64,000 bases of DNA from Algoriphagus alkaliphilus (GTDB lineage Bacteria > Bacteroidota > Bacteroidia > Cytophagales > Cyclobacteriaceae): NCBI RefSeq assembly GCF_900103735.1, contig NZ_FMXE01000020.1, positions 1 through 64,000 of the forward strand, read 5' to 3'. Positions 9,093 to 16,650 of the stretch are shown one piece after another; the first letter of the stretch is position 1, and every line of letters begins with the position of its first letter. Made by a program: the position numbers and the translations under genes. The notes beneath the pieces were generated by a model that had not been told where the DNA came from, ran no database searches, and saw only the letters and a list, made by a program, of their open reading frames with translations.

Positions 9093-9100
9093 TAACTTTG
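9093..9100 (+). promoter_or_regulatory. Candidate -7 element of ahcY promoter
   Basis: TAACTTTG matches the Bacteroidota -7 consensus TAnnTTTG exactly and lies 40 bases before the ahcY ATG. No exact -33 TTG is found at the expected distance (TTT at 9070-9072). Confidence 0.4.
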
Positions 9101-9139
9101 CTGTTCTTGTAAGAGTTTAATTCTTTAACTATCAATAAC

Positions 9140-10459
9140 ATGTCAGAAATTAAATCTGAAAAATTCATTCAGTACCGAGTAAAAGACATCTCACTTGCCG
9201 AGTGGGGAAGAAAAGAAATCAGGTTGGCGGAATCAGAAATGCCAGGATTAATGGCCTTAAGAGCCGAATTTGGCCCATCGCAGCCTTTGAAAGGGGCCAG
9301 AGTTGCAGGCTGTCTTCACATGACAATCCAGACTGCTGTTTTGATTGAGACTTTGGTTGCCTTAGGAGCAGAAGTAACCTGGTCTTCTTGTAATATTTTC
9401 TCCACTCAGGACCACGCAGCAGCGGCTATTGCAGCAGCAGGAATTCAGGTTTATGCCTGGAAAGGTCAGACTGAAGAGGAATTCGAATGGTGTATCGAAC
9501 AGACCTTATTTTTTGGTGAAGAAAGACAGCCATTGAATATGATTCTCGACGACGGTGGTGACTTGACAAACATGGTATTGGATCAATACCCTGAGTTGGT
9601 TGCCGGTGTCAGAGGATTGTCTGAAGAAACTACCACAGGAGTACACAGGCTTTACGAAAGAATGAAAAACGGTACGCTTCCAATGCCTGCCATCAACGTG
9701 AACGATTCCGTAACCAAGTCTAAATTTGACAACAAATATGGCTGTAAGGAGTCCCTAGTGGATGCGATTCGTCGTGCTACTGATGTGATGATGGCTGGTA
9801 AAGTAGCCGTTGTGGCAGGATATGGTGATGTAGGAAAAGGTTCTGCGGCTTCATTGAAAGGTGCTGGCGCACGTGTGATTGTGACGGAGATTGATCCGAT
9901 CTGCGCACTGCAAGCTGCTATGGATGGTTTTGCGGTAAAAAAGATGAAGGATGCCGTGAAAGAGGGTGACATCATCGTCACTGCCACCGGCAACAAAAAC
10001 ATCATCACAGCCGAACACTTCAAATCTATGAAAGACAAGGCGATCGTATGTAATATCGGCCACTTTGACAATGAAATCGATATGGCTTGGCTGAACAAAA
10101 ACTACGGTCATACCAAAAATGTAATCAAACCGCAGGTTGACCTGTACGACTTGGAGGGCAAAGAAATTCTTGTTTTGGCAGAAGGTCGATTGGTGAATTT
10201 AGGTTGCGCAACAGGTCACCCGTCTTTTGTGATGTCCAATTCATTCACAAACCAGACTTTGGCCCAGCTTGAGCTGTGGGCCAACCACAAGAATTATCAG
10301 CCGGGAGTGTATGTGCTTCCCAAGCATTTGGATGAGAAAGTGGCAGCACTTCACCTTTCTAAATTGGGCGTTGAATTGGACACCTTGTCCGCTGATCAGG
10401 CTGAATACATAGGAGTGGAGGTTCAAGGACCGTTCAAACCGGAATATTACAGATATTAA
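9140..10459 (+). CDS. ahcY: Adenosylhomocysteinase
   Basis: The 439 residues hydrolyse S-adenosylhomocysteine to adenosine and homocysteine, closing the methyl cycle. Substrate-domain motifs include [15 protein letters not shown] (82-96), ILDDGGDLT (135-143) and SEETTTGV (161-168). The tightly bound NAD site is [11 protein letters not shown] (227-237), with KWP-type loops after it. The C-terminus KPEYYRY carries the Lys/Tyr that reaches into the partner subunit. The 439-residue length is within the usual range. It is monocistronic, with a terminator directly after it. Confidence 0.97.
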   Translation: MSEIKSEKFIQYRVKDISLAEWGRKEIRLAESEMPGLMALRAEFGPSQPLKGARVAGCLHMTIQTAVLIETLVALGAEVTWSSCNIFSTQDHAAAAIAAAGIQVYAWKGQTEEEFEWCIEQTLFFGEERQPLNMILDDGGDLTNMVLDQYPELVAGVRGLSEETTTGVHRLYERMKNGTLPMPAINVNDSVTKSKFDNKYGCKESLVDAIRRATDVMMAGKVAVVAGYGDVGKGSAASLKGAGARVIVTEIDPICALQAAMDGFAVKKMKDAVKEGDIIVTATGNKNIITAEHFKSMKDKAIVCNIGHFDNEIDMAWLNKNYGHTKNVIKPQVDLYDLEGKEILVLAEGRLVNLGCATGHPSFVMSNSFTNQTLAQLELWANHKNYQPGVYVLPKHLDEKVAALHLSKLGVELDTLSADQAEYIGVEVQGPFKPEYYRY

Positions 10460-10487
10460 TTAACAGAGTAAGAGTTGCTTTAGAGAG

Positions 10488-10513
10488 GCCTCGAAGAAAT
10501 TCGGGGCTTTTTT
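10488..10513 (+). terminator. Terminator of ahcY
   Basis: Stem GCCTCGAA (10488-10495) and TTCGGGGC (10500-10507, one G-T pair) with a GAAA loop, followed by six T. The T-run overlaps the stop codon of the convergent lipoprotein gene. Confidence 0.8.
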
Positions 10514-11312
10514 ATGGATTTAACTGAAGCGATCTTCCATCTGGCAAAGTTGAAGTCACAACGGGATTGCAATTTATGCTCTGTTCGAACCGAACTTTAT
10601 AATCTATGCTACTGGAGGGGCTTCTTGAGATGATCCAGTTCTCTTTTCCTCTTTGAGGCAATTCCCAGCCATCCCTGTAGCATGAGAAAGACTGTTCTTT
10701 TGCTTCTGTAATGACCAAGGAAAAATCACGCCCCGCAGGATTTATTCCTTCTATTCGTCCTCGTGTACTGAGCGCAAAGGGCCTTGAACCAAGCCTTGCC
10801 ACGGAATAGGAAAAGGAGCCGCTGGCTACAAAACCAAGATTTTTTTCAAGCTCAACCTGTAGATTTTCAAAAGTTTCCTTGTTTTCATTGAACGAAGGAT
10901 TTACAAAATATCTGACTCCGTCAATTAACGTCTTTCCAAAGAAATATTTTTCATAGGTCATCGACCAAGACGGGTTTGAAGTATTGGAAAGCGTAAAGTC
11001 CAGAATGATTTTGCCTTTTCTGAGTGTTTTATTCGGCTGCTGGCACTCCTGTGCATTAGAATAGTTCAGCTCAATGATTCTCGAACCGGGACTGAGGATA
11101 ATTTCAGGGCATCCTGGTAATTCTTCCGGAAATGTCCTGAAATACTCAGTCAAGGAAATATTTCCGAGGTAACTGCTTTCATTTAATGCTTCAGAAAACC
11201 GAAAAAACTGATTCGCCTCCTGACTTAAGTCAGTGGCGATGTCTTTACTGACATCTTCTGTACAAGACCAAGAGAGGATCGAAGCTGAAATAAGAAGAAG
11301 GAATTTTTTCAT
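10512..11312 (-). CDS. Lipoprotein of unknown function
   Basis: The 266 residues start with a lipoprotein signal, MKKFLLLISASILSWSC, with the lipid-accepting cysteine at residue 17. The mature part contains GCPEIILSPG, ELNYSNAQEC, GKIILDFTLSNT and YEKYFFG, a beta-rich chain with four or five cysteines that may pair. I do not recognise a named family. Alternating strands such as GKIILDFTLS and SFSYSVARLGSR suggest a beta-sandwich. It is convergent with ahcY and stands alone. Confidence 0.6.
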   Translation of the reverse strand: MKKFLLLISASILSWSCTEDVSKDIATDLSQEANQFFRFSEALNESSYLGNISLTEYFRTFPEELPGCPEIILSPGSRIIELNYSNAQECQQPNKTLRKGKIILDFTLSNTSNPSWSMTYEKYFFGKTLIDGVRYFVNPSFNENKETFENLQVELEKNLGFVASGSFSYSVARLGSRPFALSTRGRIEGINPAGRDFSLVITEAKEQSFSCYRDGWELPQRGKENWIISRSPSSSIDYKVRFEQSINCNPVVTSTLPDGRSLQLNP

Positions 11313-11450
11313 TTGAATAGTGAATAATGAGATGCTTTCAATTTCAGCGCCTGATTGCTATCTTGGCTTTAACGAAAGAATTCAAAGGCATAAAATCTGG
11401 CCTGCCTTATTCAGGTAGATGGTTGCGAGATAATGGAAATAGACACTGAA

Positions 11451-11754
11451 AAACAAAATATAAACAGATGAAATGCCCATGATCCCGTAGGTACGTACGG
11501 GATCACATAGGGGAATGATTATAAAGGGCATTCCATGTGACAGCTAAAAAACAAATTATAAACACATGAAATCGAGCATGATCCCGTATTTACGGGATCA
11601 CACACTGGGATGATTATCGACCATGCGAGATTCCATGTGACAGCTAAAAAACAAATTATAAACACATGAAATACCCATGTCGAAAGAGCGACACACAGGA
11701 GCATGATTATCTGGGGGTATTCCATGTGGCAATTAAAAACCAAATTATAAACAC
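11451..11754 (+). repeat. Tandem array of nested-hairpin leader repeats ending in an ATG
   Basis: Three units follow one another. Each starts AAATTATAAACACATGAAAT (ATG at 11468, 11566 and 11666) and ends ATTCCATGTG; the next ATG is the start codon of the reductase gene at 11755. Periods are 98, 100 and 89 bases. CACATGAAAT and ATTCCATGTG pair 9 of 10. Inside lies an inner hairpin of different sequence in each unit: GATCCCGTA/TACGGGATC in units 1 and 2, GTCG/CGAC in unit 3. On the 3' side of each inner hairpin is a conserved unpaired ATGATTAT. A decayed fourth copy is visible just upstream (TGCGAGATAATGGAAAT, 11424-11440). The remaining part of 11313-11450 shows nothing else. Confidence 0.85.
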
Positions 11755-11758
11755 ATGA
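11666..11758 (+). other. Possible 30-residue upstream ORF inside repeat unit 3
   Basis: The ATG of the third repeat unit opens a 30-residue frame (MKYPCRKSDTQEHDY...) that stops at TGA 11756-11758. It thus overlaps the reductase start in an ATGA arrangement. Units 1 and 2 give only MKCP and a 15-residue peptide. The overlap would permit translational coupling, but there is no independent evidence that it is translated. Confidence 0.25.
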
Positions 11759-12627
11759 AATTTAACGAAGGAATGCTACGTGAGGGAGCACTTAAAGGTA
11801 AAAACATTCTTGTGACCGGAGGTGGTACAGGTCTTGGTCGATCTATGGGTGAATATTTTTTGCAGCTGGGAGCTAATCTTGTCATCACATCGAGAAAACT
11901 CGATGTCCTTCAAGAAACTGCCAAAGAAATGATGGAAAAAAACGGAGGCAAAGTCATTCCTGTAGCCTGTGATGTCCGTGACATCGATCAAGTGGAGGCG
12001 ATGTGGGAAAAAGCAAAATCCGAGTTGGGTCAAATCCACGTAGTACTTAATAATGCAGCCGGTAATTTTATCAGTCCGACAGAAAGACTGTCTACCAATG
12101 CGTTCAATACGGTGTTGGATATTGTACTAAAAGGGACTTCTCAGGTCACACTTACTGCCGGAAAGGATTGGATTGCACATAAACAGGCAGGAACATTCTT
12201 AAATATTGTGACAACCTATGCCTGGACAGGGTCTGGATATGTGGTCCCTTCTGCTGCAGCAAAGGCAGGAGTACTAGCTTTGACCCGCTCCCTTGCAGTA
12301 GAATGGGCAAAATATGGAATTCGATCCAATGCGATAGCTCCGGGGCCATTTCCGACCGAGGGTGCTTGGAGTAGATTGCTGCCGGGAGATTTGTTAAAAA
12401 AATTCGATCCAGCTAAAAAAGTTCCGGTGGGCAGAGTGGGTGAGCATCAGGAACTGGCAAATATTGCGGCCTATTTGGTTTCTGATTTTTCGGCTTATGT
12501 CAATGGAGAAGTAATCACAATTGATGGTGGGGAGTGGCTTAAAGGTGCAGGAGAGTTCAATAATTTAGATCAGATACCCCAAGAAATGTGGGATATGATG
12601 GAGGTGTCTAGAGGAAAAAAGCCCTAA
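11755..12627 (+). CDS. SDR oxidoreductase, 2,4-dienoyl-CoA reductase-like
   Basis: The 290 residues form a Rossmann-fold short-chain dehydrogenase with cofactor loop TGGGTGLG (21-28), ACDVRD (71-76) and NNAAGNFISPTERLS (99-113). The usual YxxxK is replaced by GSGYVVPSAAAKAG (159-172), with Ser166 and Lys170. This is the arrangement of NADPH-dependent 2,4-dienoyl-CoA reductases, which remove 4,5-double bonds during beta-oxidation of unsaturated acyl-CoA. The C-terminal GGEWLKGAGEFN also fits that group. Substrate is inferred. Its ATG is the last element of the hairpin repeat array, so expression may depend on that leader. Confidence 0.85.
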   Translation: MKFNEGMLREGALKGKNILVTGGGTGLGRSMGEYFLQLGANLVITSRKLDVLQETAKEMMEKNGGKVIPVACDVRDIDQVEAMWEKAKSELGQIHVVLNNAAGNFISPTERLSTNAFNTVLDIVLKGTSQVTLTAGKDWIAHKQAGTFLNIVTTYAWTGSGYVVPSAAAKAGVLALTRSLAVEWAKYGIRSNAIAPGPFPTEGAWSRLLPGDLLKKFDPAKKVPVGRVGEHQELANIAAYLVSDFSAYVNGEVITIDGGEWLKGAGEFNNLDQIPQEMWDMMEVSRGKKP

Positions 12628-12648
12628 GCCCCAGCATAGTTTGGGGCT
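12627..12648. terminator. Hairpin between convergent genes
   Basis: Arms AGCCCCA (12627-12633) and TGGGGCT (12642-12648) lie directly after the reductase stop. There is no T-run on either strand, so it is a weak terminator candidate. Confidence 0.4.
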
Positions 12649-12683
12649 ATCTGAAAGCTAAATGGAAAATCAAAAACCTGTAA

Positions 12684-13730
12684 TCATAATGGACCAATTC
12701 CACGTTCCCAGGATTCATTTTGATTCACAGATTCCTTGATACTTTTCTTTAGAGATAGATCGAGCTGTTTGGATTCTGTTTTTAGGATTTCAAGAAGTTT
12801 TCTGGATTCCGGAGTATGATGCTCCGTGTCCAGTATTTCCAAAACACCAAGGATATTTGCTACTCGCGCTCTTAACGAATGAGATTGTTGAAAAGCCAGG
12901 TCCCGCAGAAAATAGTGGTGCTCTCTAAGCCAGATTTCCTGCTTCTTTTTTTCGGTGATATCTATGAGTAATCCCTGCATTTTCTGGGGATGGCCTGTGG
13001 AATCCCAGTCGGTGGTTTTGCCAAAGCCCACGACCCATATTGTTTGATTTCCCTTGGATACAATCCTGAATTCCTTACGGAATGGCAGATTTCCGGGAGT
13101 TTTAAAATGTAAATTAAGATCCCTTAATAATTCCTGAAAATCGTCCGGATGAATGTGCTTTTGCCATGAAATTTCTTTCATGCTATGAATTTCTTTCTCT
13201 GAATATCCCAGCATTTGTGCCACTCCTCTGCTGATGTAATCTCTTTTGGTGCTAGGGTCAAAATCCCAAAATCCAAGTAGCTTATTTTCTAATAGAATAT
13301 CTACCAGTTCATTCCCGTTTGTAGTGCCATCAATAAATTCTCCCAAACCTATGTTATATGGACGTAGTGGTTCAATAGGATGGCCAAGTCCAAGGCATGT
13401 CCCAAAGTCCTCGGTGATAAAGAAAAATTCCCATTTGGTCGAAACTGTATTTCCATCGGGATGATTGATTTTTTGTAAATCAACCAGAAAAGATTGATGG
13501 CTGCTTTTCCAAGCTTTTATTCGCTGATTTTCATATTTTGACCAGTCGGAGGCCAAAAAGCAATCTGCGAAATAGATTGGTTTTTCTTTGTGGTCAAAAA
13601 GTGACGGAATAGGCCCAATGCCGGAGTCAGAAGACATGACTTTCCCAGACTTGTCAAAAGTCACCTGGAGAAAATATTCAGAGGTAATGGCTAGATTGCT
13701 CAAAACCTGTATGGAATTCCAATCCTGCAT
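12684..13730 (-). CDS. PAS-domain protein with histidine-kinase dimerization helix but no ATPase domain
   Basis: The protein has 348 residues. Residues 1-135 form an N-terminal sensory region, possibly another PAS. A clear PAS/PAC domain runs over about 145-262 (LGFWDFDPSTKRDYISRGVAQMLGYSEKEI ... MQGLLIDITEKKKQE). A DHp-type helix pair follows, QQSHSLRARVANILG (281-295) with candidate phospho-acceptor His284. The chain ends about 45 residues later with no HATPase_c domain (no N, G1 or G2 box). The stop is not followed by a recognisable ATPase in another frame. It could act as a phosphotransfer or dominant-negative partner, or be a truncated kinase. Single gene, convergent with the reductase. 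Confidence 0.7.
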   Translation of the reverse strand: MQDWNSIQVLSNLAITSEYFLQVTFDKSGKVMSSDSGIGPIPSLFDHKEKPIYFADCFLASDWSKYENQRIKAWKSSHQSFLVDLQKINHPDGNTVSTKWEFFFITEDFGTCLGLGHPIEPLRPYNIGLGEFIDGTTNGNELVDILLENKLLGFWDFDPSTKRDYISRGVAQMLGYSEKEIHSMKEISWQKHIHPDDFQELLRDLNLHFKTPGNLPFRKEFRIVSKGNQTIWVVGFGKTTDWDSTGHPQKMQGLLIDITEKKKQEIWLREHHYFLRDLAFQQSHSLRARVANILGVLEILDTEHHTPESRKLLEILKTESKQLDLSLKKSIKESVNQNESWERGIGPL

Positions 13731-13810
13731 TGTGCAAACTTAAATGAAATCTTCGTTTGAAATATGTAAACCAATAAAATTTATACAAAATACATTAAAA
13801 TATATTTATA

Positions 13811-14422
13811 ATGGAAAACAATCCGCTTTTTTTAAATCGCTCCTCTTTTGGAAATGCCCTTCATATTGGTAATATATTGTCCGAAAAGGAGGCGAAAACA
13901 CTCTTGAACGATTGGGTGAAAAATGATAAACTCCAAATTCACATGAAGCAAGTGGGGCACTTGATGAAGGCTTTCGCCACTTCAAAGGGTTACGGGGAGC
14001 TGATAGTGCAGAAATGGTATTTGGCAGGTTTGCTGCACGATGCTGATTGGGACCAATGGCCGGATCAGCATTGCAAAAAAATCATTGAAGAACTCGAATC
14101 AAGACAAATTGACCCGGAAATCATTCGATCGATTGCCTCGCATGGGCCGAGATATTTTGGGGTAGAACCAATCTCTGAAATGGACAAAATGCTCTATGCT
14201 TTTGATGAGCTAAGTGGATTTGTCCATGCTTATTCTTTGATGAGACCTGAAGGCTACTTGGGAATGGAAGTGAAGGGCGTGAAAAAAAGATTAAAGGACA
14301 AAACTTTCGCCGCTCAGGTTAGTAGGGAAGATGTTCGGGACGGTAGCGAACGGGCCGGAATTCCCCTGGAAGAACTTATTCAGTTTGTGATCTCCAATCA
14401 GGGGGATGCTGACCTGAATTAA
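13811..14422 (+). CDS. HD-domain hydrolase
   Basis: The 203 residues carry an HD metal-binding pattern: HMKQVGH (44-50), the HD pair in LLHDADWDQWPDQH (74-87) and a following SIASHGPRYFG. This matches the HDIG-type putative phosphohydrolases annotated as HD-superfamily proteins. Substrate is unknown. The start codon lies in a strongly AT-rich stretch (TATATTTATAATGG). It is divergent from the PAS gene, with 80 bases between them. Confidence 0.75.
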   Translation: MENNPLFLNRSSFGNALHIGNILSEKEAKTLLNDWVKNDKLQIHMKQVGHLMKAFATSKGYGELIVQKWYLAGLLHDADWDQWPDQHCKKIIEELESRQIDPEIIRSIASHGPRYFGVEPISEMDKMLYAFDELSGFVHAYSLMRPEGYLGMEVKGVKKRLKDKTFAAQVSREDVRDGSERAGIPLEELIQFVISNQGDADLN

Positions 14423-14428
14423 ACCAAA

Positions 14429-14577
14429 AGAGGCTGTCTCAAAAGGACTGGTGGTGTCAACCTGACCCTTCGACTCCAGTCAGCCTGAGCGGAGTCTAAG
14501 GGTCAGTGTTGCAGGAGTCGAAGGCCATTTGCAGCGCAGCGAGTACAGCCGAATTTCGACTTCCTGCCTACCGCAGG
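14429..14577. repeat. Dispersed-repeat patch left of the IS element
   Basis: This stretch holds AGAGGCTGTCTCAAAAGG (14429-14446), which resembles terminal sequences of Bacteroidota insertion sequences. It also holds a long hairpin, CTGACCCTTCGACTCC (14462-14477) with GGAGTCTAAGGGTCAG (14491-14506), and a CTGCCTACCGCAGG palindrome (14564-14577) into which the IS4 element has inserted. A related TGTCAGGTTGACACTTCGACT patch occurs near 28259. No gene is present. Confidence 0.55.
14568..14577. repeat. Left copy of 10-bp target-site duplication of the IS4 element
   Basis: CTACCGCAGG lies directly before the left inverted repeat and recurs at 16148-16157 directly after the right one. Confidence 0.7.
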
Positions 14578-14586
14578 CCATAGCCG

Positions 14587-15867
14587 TCAGGTTAAGGTTG
14601 TAAGTATTTCATTTAAGGCTAGTTTTCCTTTTTTCCTTTCGAGGTATAAAATTTTAGGAGTAAACTCTTTGAGTTGATCAAGTAAGATTATCAACTCTTT
14701 ATGGCTTTTCAAAGCATTGATTAGATGATCCGATATGTTTTGGATCAGCCTGAAGTATTTCCAAACACTGCATAACACGTTGTTCTTTTGTAATACCTGA
14801 TTTTGTAACCAATTGAAAATGGTCAGATTAAGAATAATCCAGATCAATTTTCCATAAAGCTGGCATTCAAACCGATGGATTTTTTTGGTGTTAATCTCGT
14901 CAATGGTAACCAGCGATTTCCAGGTTTTGAAGATCAGCTCGATTTGCCGGCGTAAGGAATATACTTTCCTGATGTCTTTTCCTTTCAGAATCTCAGCGGG
15001 AACATTGGTAACCATAATATTCAACCTTGCCCTTGCCTTAAACTTATCCGAAACCTTATTCCCTGTAGACTTTGCCTGTTTTGAGGTTTTTCGGAGTCTT
15101 TTCTCATACGCAGTCTCATCGGCTAGCGAAACCACAAGCCGAACTGGAACTCTTTCTTTTTTTCCCAGAAAAACATACACTTCCAGATATTCCAACTTAT
15201 CTTTTTTGAGTTGTTTAAGGTAGGAGTTGATCTCCACTGGATCTTTTGAATTCCGTTCTAAATAAATATTCACCTGTGGTGTCAACCGGTTGAGGAAGTA
15301 GGCTTTGGCTGAGTGAATCTTGGAGAGAAACCTCAGGGTACAATAGCCCATGTCTCTGAGAAAAAGATCATTTTCCTGAATATCATGGGTAAAATCCGCT
15401 GAGTCTGACTGATCATTCATCACCCCGGAGGTTAGCCTGAGATCAAGACTTTTTCCACTGAGAAAATCATATTCATATTGGATACTGATCATCGAAGAGG
15501 AGTGATGAAGCGCCCCTCCGTACCCTTTGTACTTTGCAGAAAAAGAATCTGGGAGGGCAAACTTGGTAGAATCCTTAATCCGAATCCGGTTGAAATGGGT
15601 TTTGAGTGCCTGCTTTTCGCCACTATAACTGATCTTTTGAGTCAAAAGACAGTCGAGACACTTTTTTAGAAAGTCGACAGCGGGTGAAGCAAACCGGTCA
15701 TGAAGCGACTGCTTTGTGATGTTAATCCCGAATTCCTGAAAGAGAAAGGAAGCCATGTCCAAGAGACTGAAATCTTTCCCCCGTTGATAAGAAAACATTA
15801 AACTCAACAGAAAACCGAAACCATCGAGCTTCGACTTCCTGATCGAATACCCGGCCTCTTTGGCCAA
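14587..15867 (-). CDS. IS4-family DDE transposase
   Basis: 426 residues counted from a TTG at 15865-15867. The DDE set is visible: IKDSTKF (Asp99), FLRDMGYC (Asp172) and the YREK signature with Y303, R306, E310 and K317 (YSLRRQIELIFKTWK), diagnostic for IS4-type enzymes. The frame stays open upstream to 15957 with a protein-like sequence (DNQWFIHKKDQILKEKF, NFNPKSINSL), but it contains no ATG, GTG or other TTG. The native start may be an ATT at 15957, or the N-terminus may be slightly damaged. The stop codon is inside the left inverted repeat of the element. Confidence 0.88.
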   Translation of the reverse strand: MAKEAGYSIRKSKLDGFGFLLSLMFSYQRGKDFSLLDMASFLFQEFGINITKQSLHDRFASPAVDFLKKCLDCLLTQKISYSGEKQALKTHFNRIRIKDSTKFALPDSFSAKYKGYGGALHHSSSMISIQYEYDFLSGKSLDLRLTSGVMNDQSDSADFTHDIQENDLFLRDMGYCTLRFLSKIHSAKAYFLNRLTPQVNIYLERNSKDPVEINSYLKQLKKDKLEYLEVYVFLGKKERVPVRLVVSLADETAYEKRLRKTSKQAKSTGNKVSDKFKARARLNIMVTNVPAEILKGKDIRKVYSLRRQIELIFKTWKSLVTIDEINTKKIHRFECQLYGKLIWIILNLTIFNWLQNQVLQKNNVLCSVWKYFRLIQNISDHLINALKSHKELIILLDQLKEFTPKILYLERKKGKLALNEILTTLT

Positions 15868-15990
15868 AGAATTGATGGATTTGGGGTTGAAATTTAAGAG
15901 AAATTTTTCTTTTAAAATCTGGTCTTTTTTATGTATAAACCATTGATTATCTTTAATTTATACCCTATTAATCCGTATATTGGGAGAAGA

Positions 15991-16026
15991 AAAAAGGCGA
16001 CAAACCGTGAAATCGACCGCCTTTTT
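15991..16026. terminator. Hairpin at the promoter-side end of the IS4 element
   Basis: Arms AAAAAGGCG (15991-15999) and CGCCTTTTT (16018-16026) lie between the right inverted repeat and the transposase gene. It has terminator form on both strands and could block outside transcription from entering the transposase gene. Confidence 0.6.
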
Positions 16027-16147
16027 AAACTAAAAAAACATTATACAAATATGGGCAAAAGGAAGAAAGATCCCAATGGGGATCTACGTCCAAACCATAA
16101 ATGAACTCGCTACCAGTGTTTTGGCTTGCTAAACTGACGGCTATGGG

Positions 16148-16157
16148 CTACCGCAGG
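16148..16157. repeat. Right copy of 10-bp target-site duplication
   Basis: CTACCGCAGG, identical to 14568-14577. Confidence 0.7.
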
Positions 16158-16160
16158 CAA

Positions 16161-16184
16161 GTCTACCCATTCCGCCATCTGGGC
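16161..16184 (-). pseudogene. 24-base 5' fragment of a tRNA-Leu gene
   Basis: Read on the minus strand, the sequence begins GCCCAGATGGCGGAATGGGT and ends AGAC. It matches the first 24 bases of the intact tRNA-Leu at 16499-16582 at 23 of 24 positions (acceptor strand and most of the D arm). The sequence then leaves the tRNA and enters the TTGCCTGCGGTAG palindrome, so anticodon and T arms are missing. It is 315 bases downstream of the intact copy on the same strand. Confidence 0.75.
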
Positions 16185-16208
16185 GGCGAGGGGATGAGTC
16201 AGAAAAGG

Positions 16209-16449
16209 TTAGGGCATTTTCTTTAAAAATTCCTTACCCACACCACTTTTTAGATATTTCTCCCTTATTCTGGCGTTTTCGTGGGTCCCGATTTTTTCCA
16301 AATAAATCAATCGAAATGGAGCATAAGGCTTTGTGGCTCGGCCTTTTCCAGAATTATGCTCCTGAAATCGTCTTTCAGGGTTATTCGAAAGCCCTAAGTA
16401 GATAATTTTTCAAAAAGCTTTTTATAGCGTAAACGAAGAATTCTCTCAT
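16209..16449 (-). pseudogene. GIY-YIG endonuclease-family protein, frameshifted
   Basis: From ATG 16449 the frame reads MREFFVYAIKSF and then shifts. The next frame continues IIYLGLSNNPERRFQEHNSG, KPYAPFRLIYLEK and ARIREKYLKSGVGKEFLKK to a TAA at 16209-16211. Together these give the whole single-domain GIY-YIG protein (about 80 residues) with VYA and YLG as the GIY and YIG strands. The span is 241 bases, one more than a multiple of three, so a single-base indel near the poly-A/T stretch at about 16400-16415 explains the break. In this reading the protein cannot be made. Confidence 0.75.
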
Positions 16450-16498
16450 AAAAAAATACATCCTAATACAAAAAAGCCCACATTTCTGTGAGCCTTTG

Positions 16499-16582
16499 TA
16501 CCCAGAGCCGGAGTCGAACCGGCACGAGTGTAACCTCATTGGTGTTTGAGACCAACGCGTCTACCAATTCCGCCATCTGGGC
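16499..16582 (-). tRNA. tRNA-Leu (anticodon CAA)
   Basis: The minus strand folds as a class II tRNA. Acceptor GCCCAGA pairs with TCTGGGT (one G-T pair) and the discriminator is A. The anticodon stem TTGGT/ACCAA encloses the loop CTCAAAC, giving anticodon CAA. A variable arm follows, then the T arm GCCGG-TTCGACT-CCGGC. The CCA end is not encoded. Confidence 0.95.
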
Positions 16583-16650
16583 ATTTCAATGATTCCCGAT
16601 CCTTGCTGAACGGGCTGCAAATATGAAAACAAAATTGATTTCCTACAAAC

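Larger units (their letters stand above)
14578..16147 (-). mobile_element. Complete IS4-family insertion sequence, about 1,570 bp
   Basis: Left end CCATAGCCGTCAGGTTAAG (14578-14596). The right end, as reverse complement, is CCCATAGCCGTCAGTTTAGC (16128-16147). These are inverted repeats of about 13 bp plus an imperfect extension. The element is flanked by a direct 10-bp repeat, CTACCGCAGG, within the 9-12 bp usual for IS4-type elements. It carries one transposase gene whose stop codon lies inside the left inverted repeat. The target was a CCTGCCTACCGCAGGC intergenic palindrome. Intact ends and duplication suggest a fairly recent insertion. Confidence 0.85.

Noticed and set aside
9065-9139. SAH or SAM riboswitch before ahcY
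   Set aside because: The 75-base gap is AT-rich and shows no conserved paired elements of the known SAH or SAM classes.
11451-11754. Could the three regular repeat units be a short CRISPR array?
   Set aside because: The conserved parts are too long, the variable parts are self-complementary and short, there is no identical direct repeat with unique spacers, and no cas gene lies nearby.
11451-11754. Could the hairpin units be integron attC sites?
   Set aside because: There is no integron integrase, no R'/R'' core sites (GTTRRRY), and the units lie before gene starts rather than after cassette genes.
12627-12648. Strong terminator after the reductase gene
   Set aside because: There is a good stem but no T-run on either strand, so only a weak call was made.
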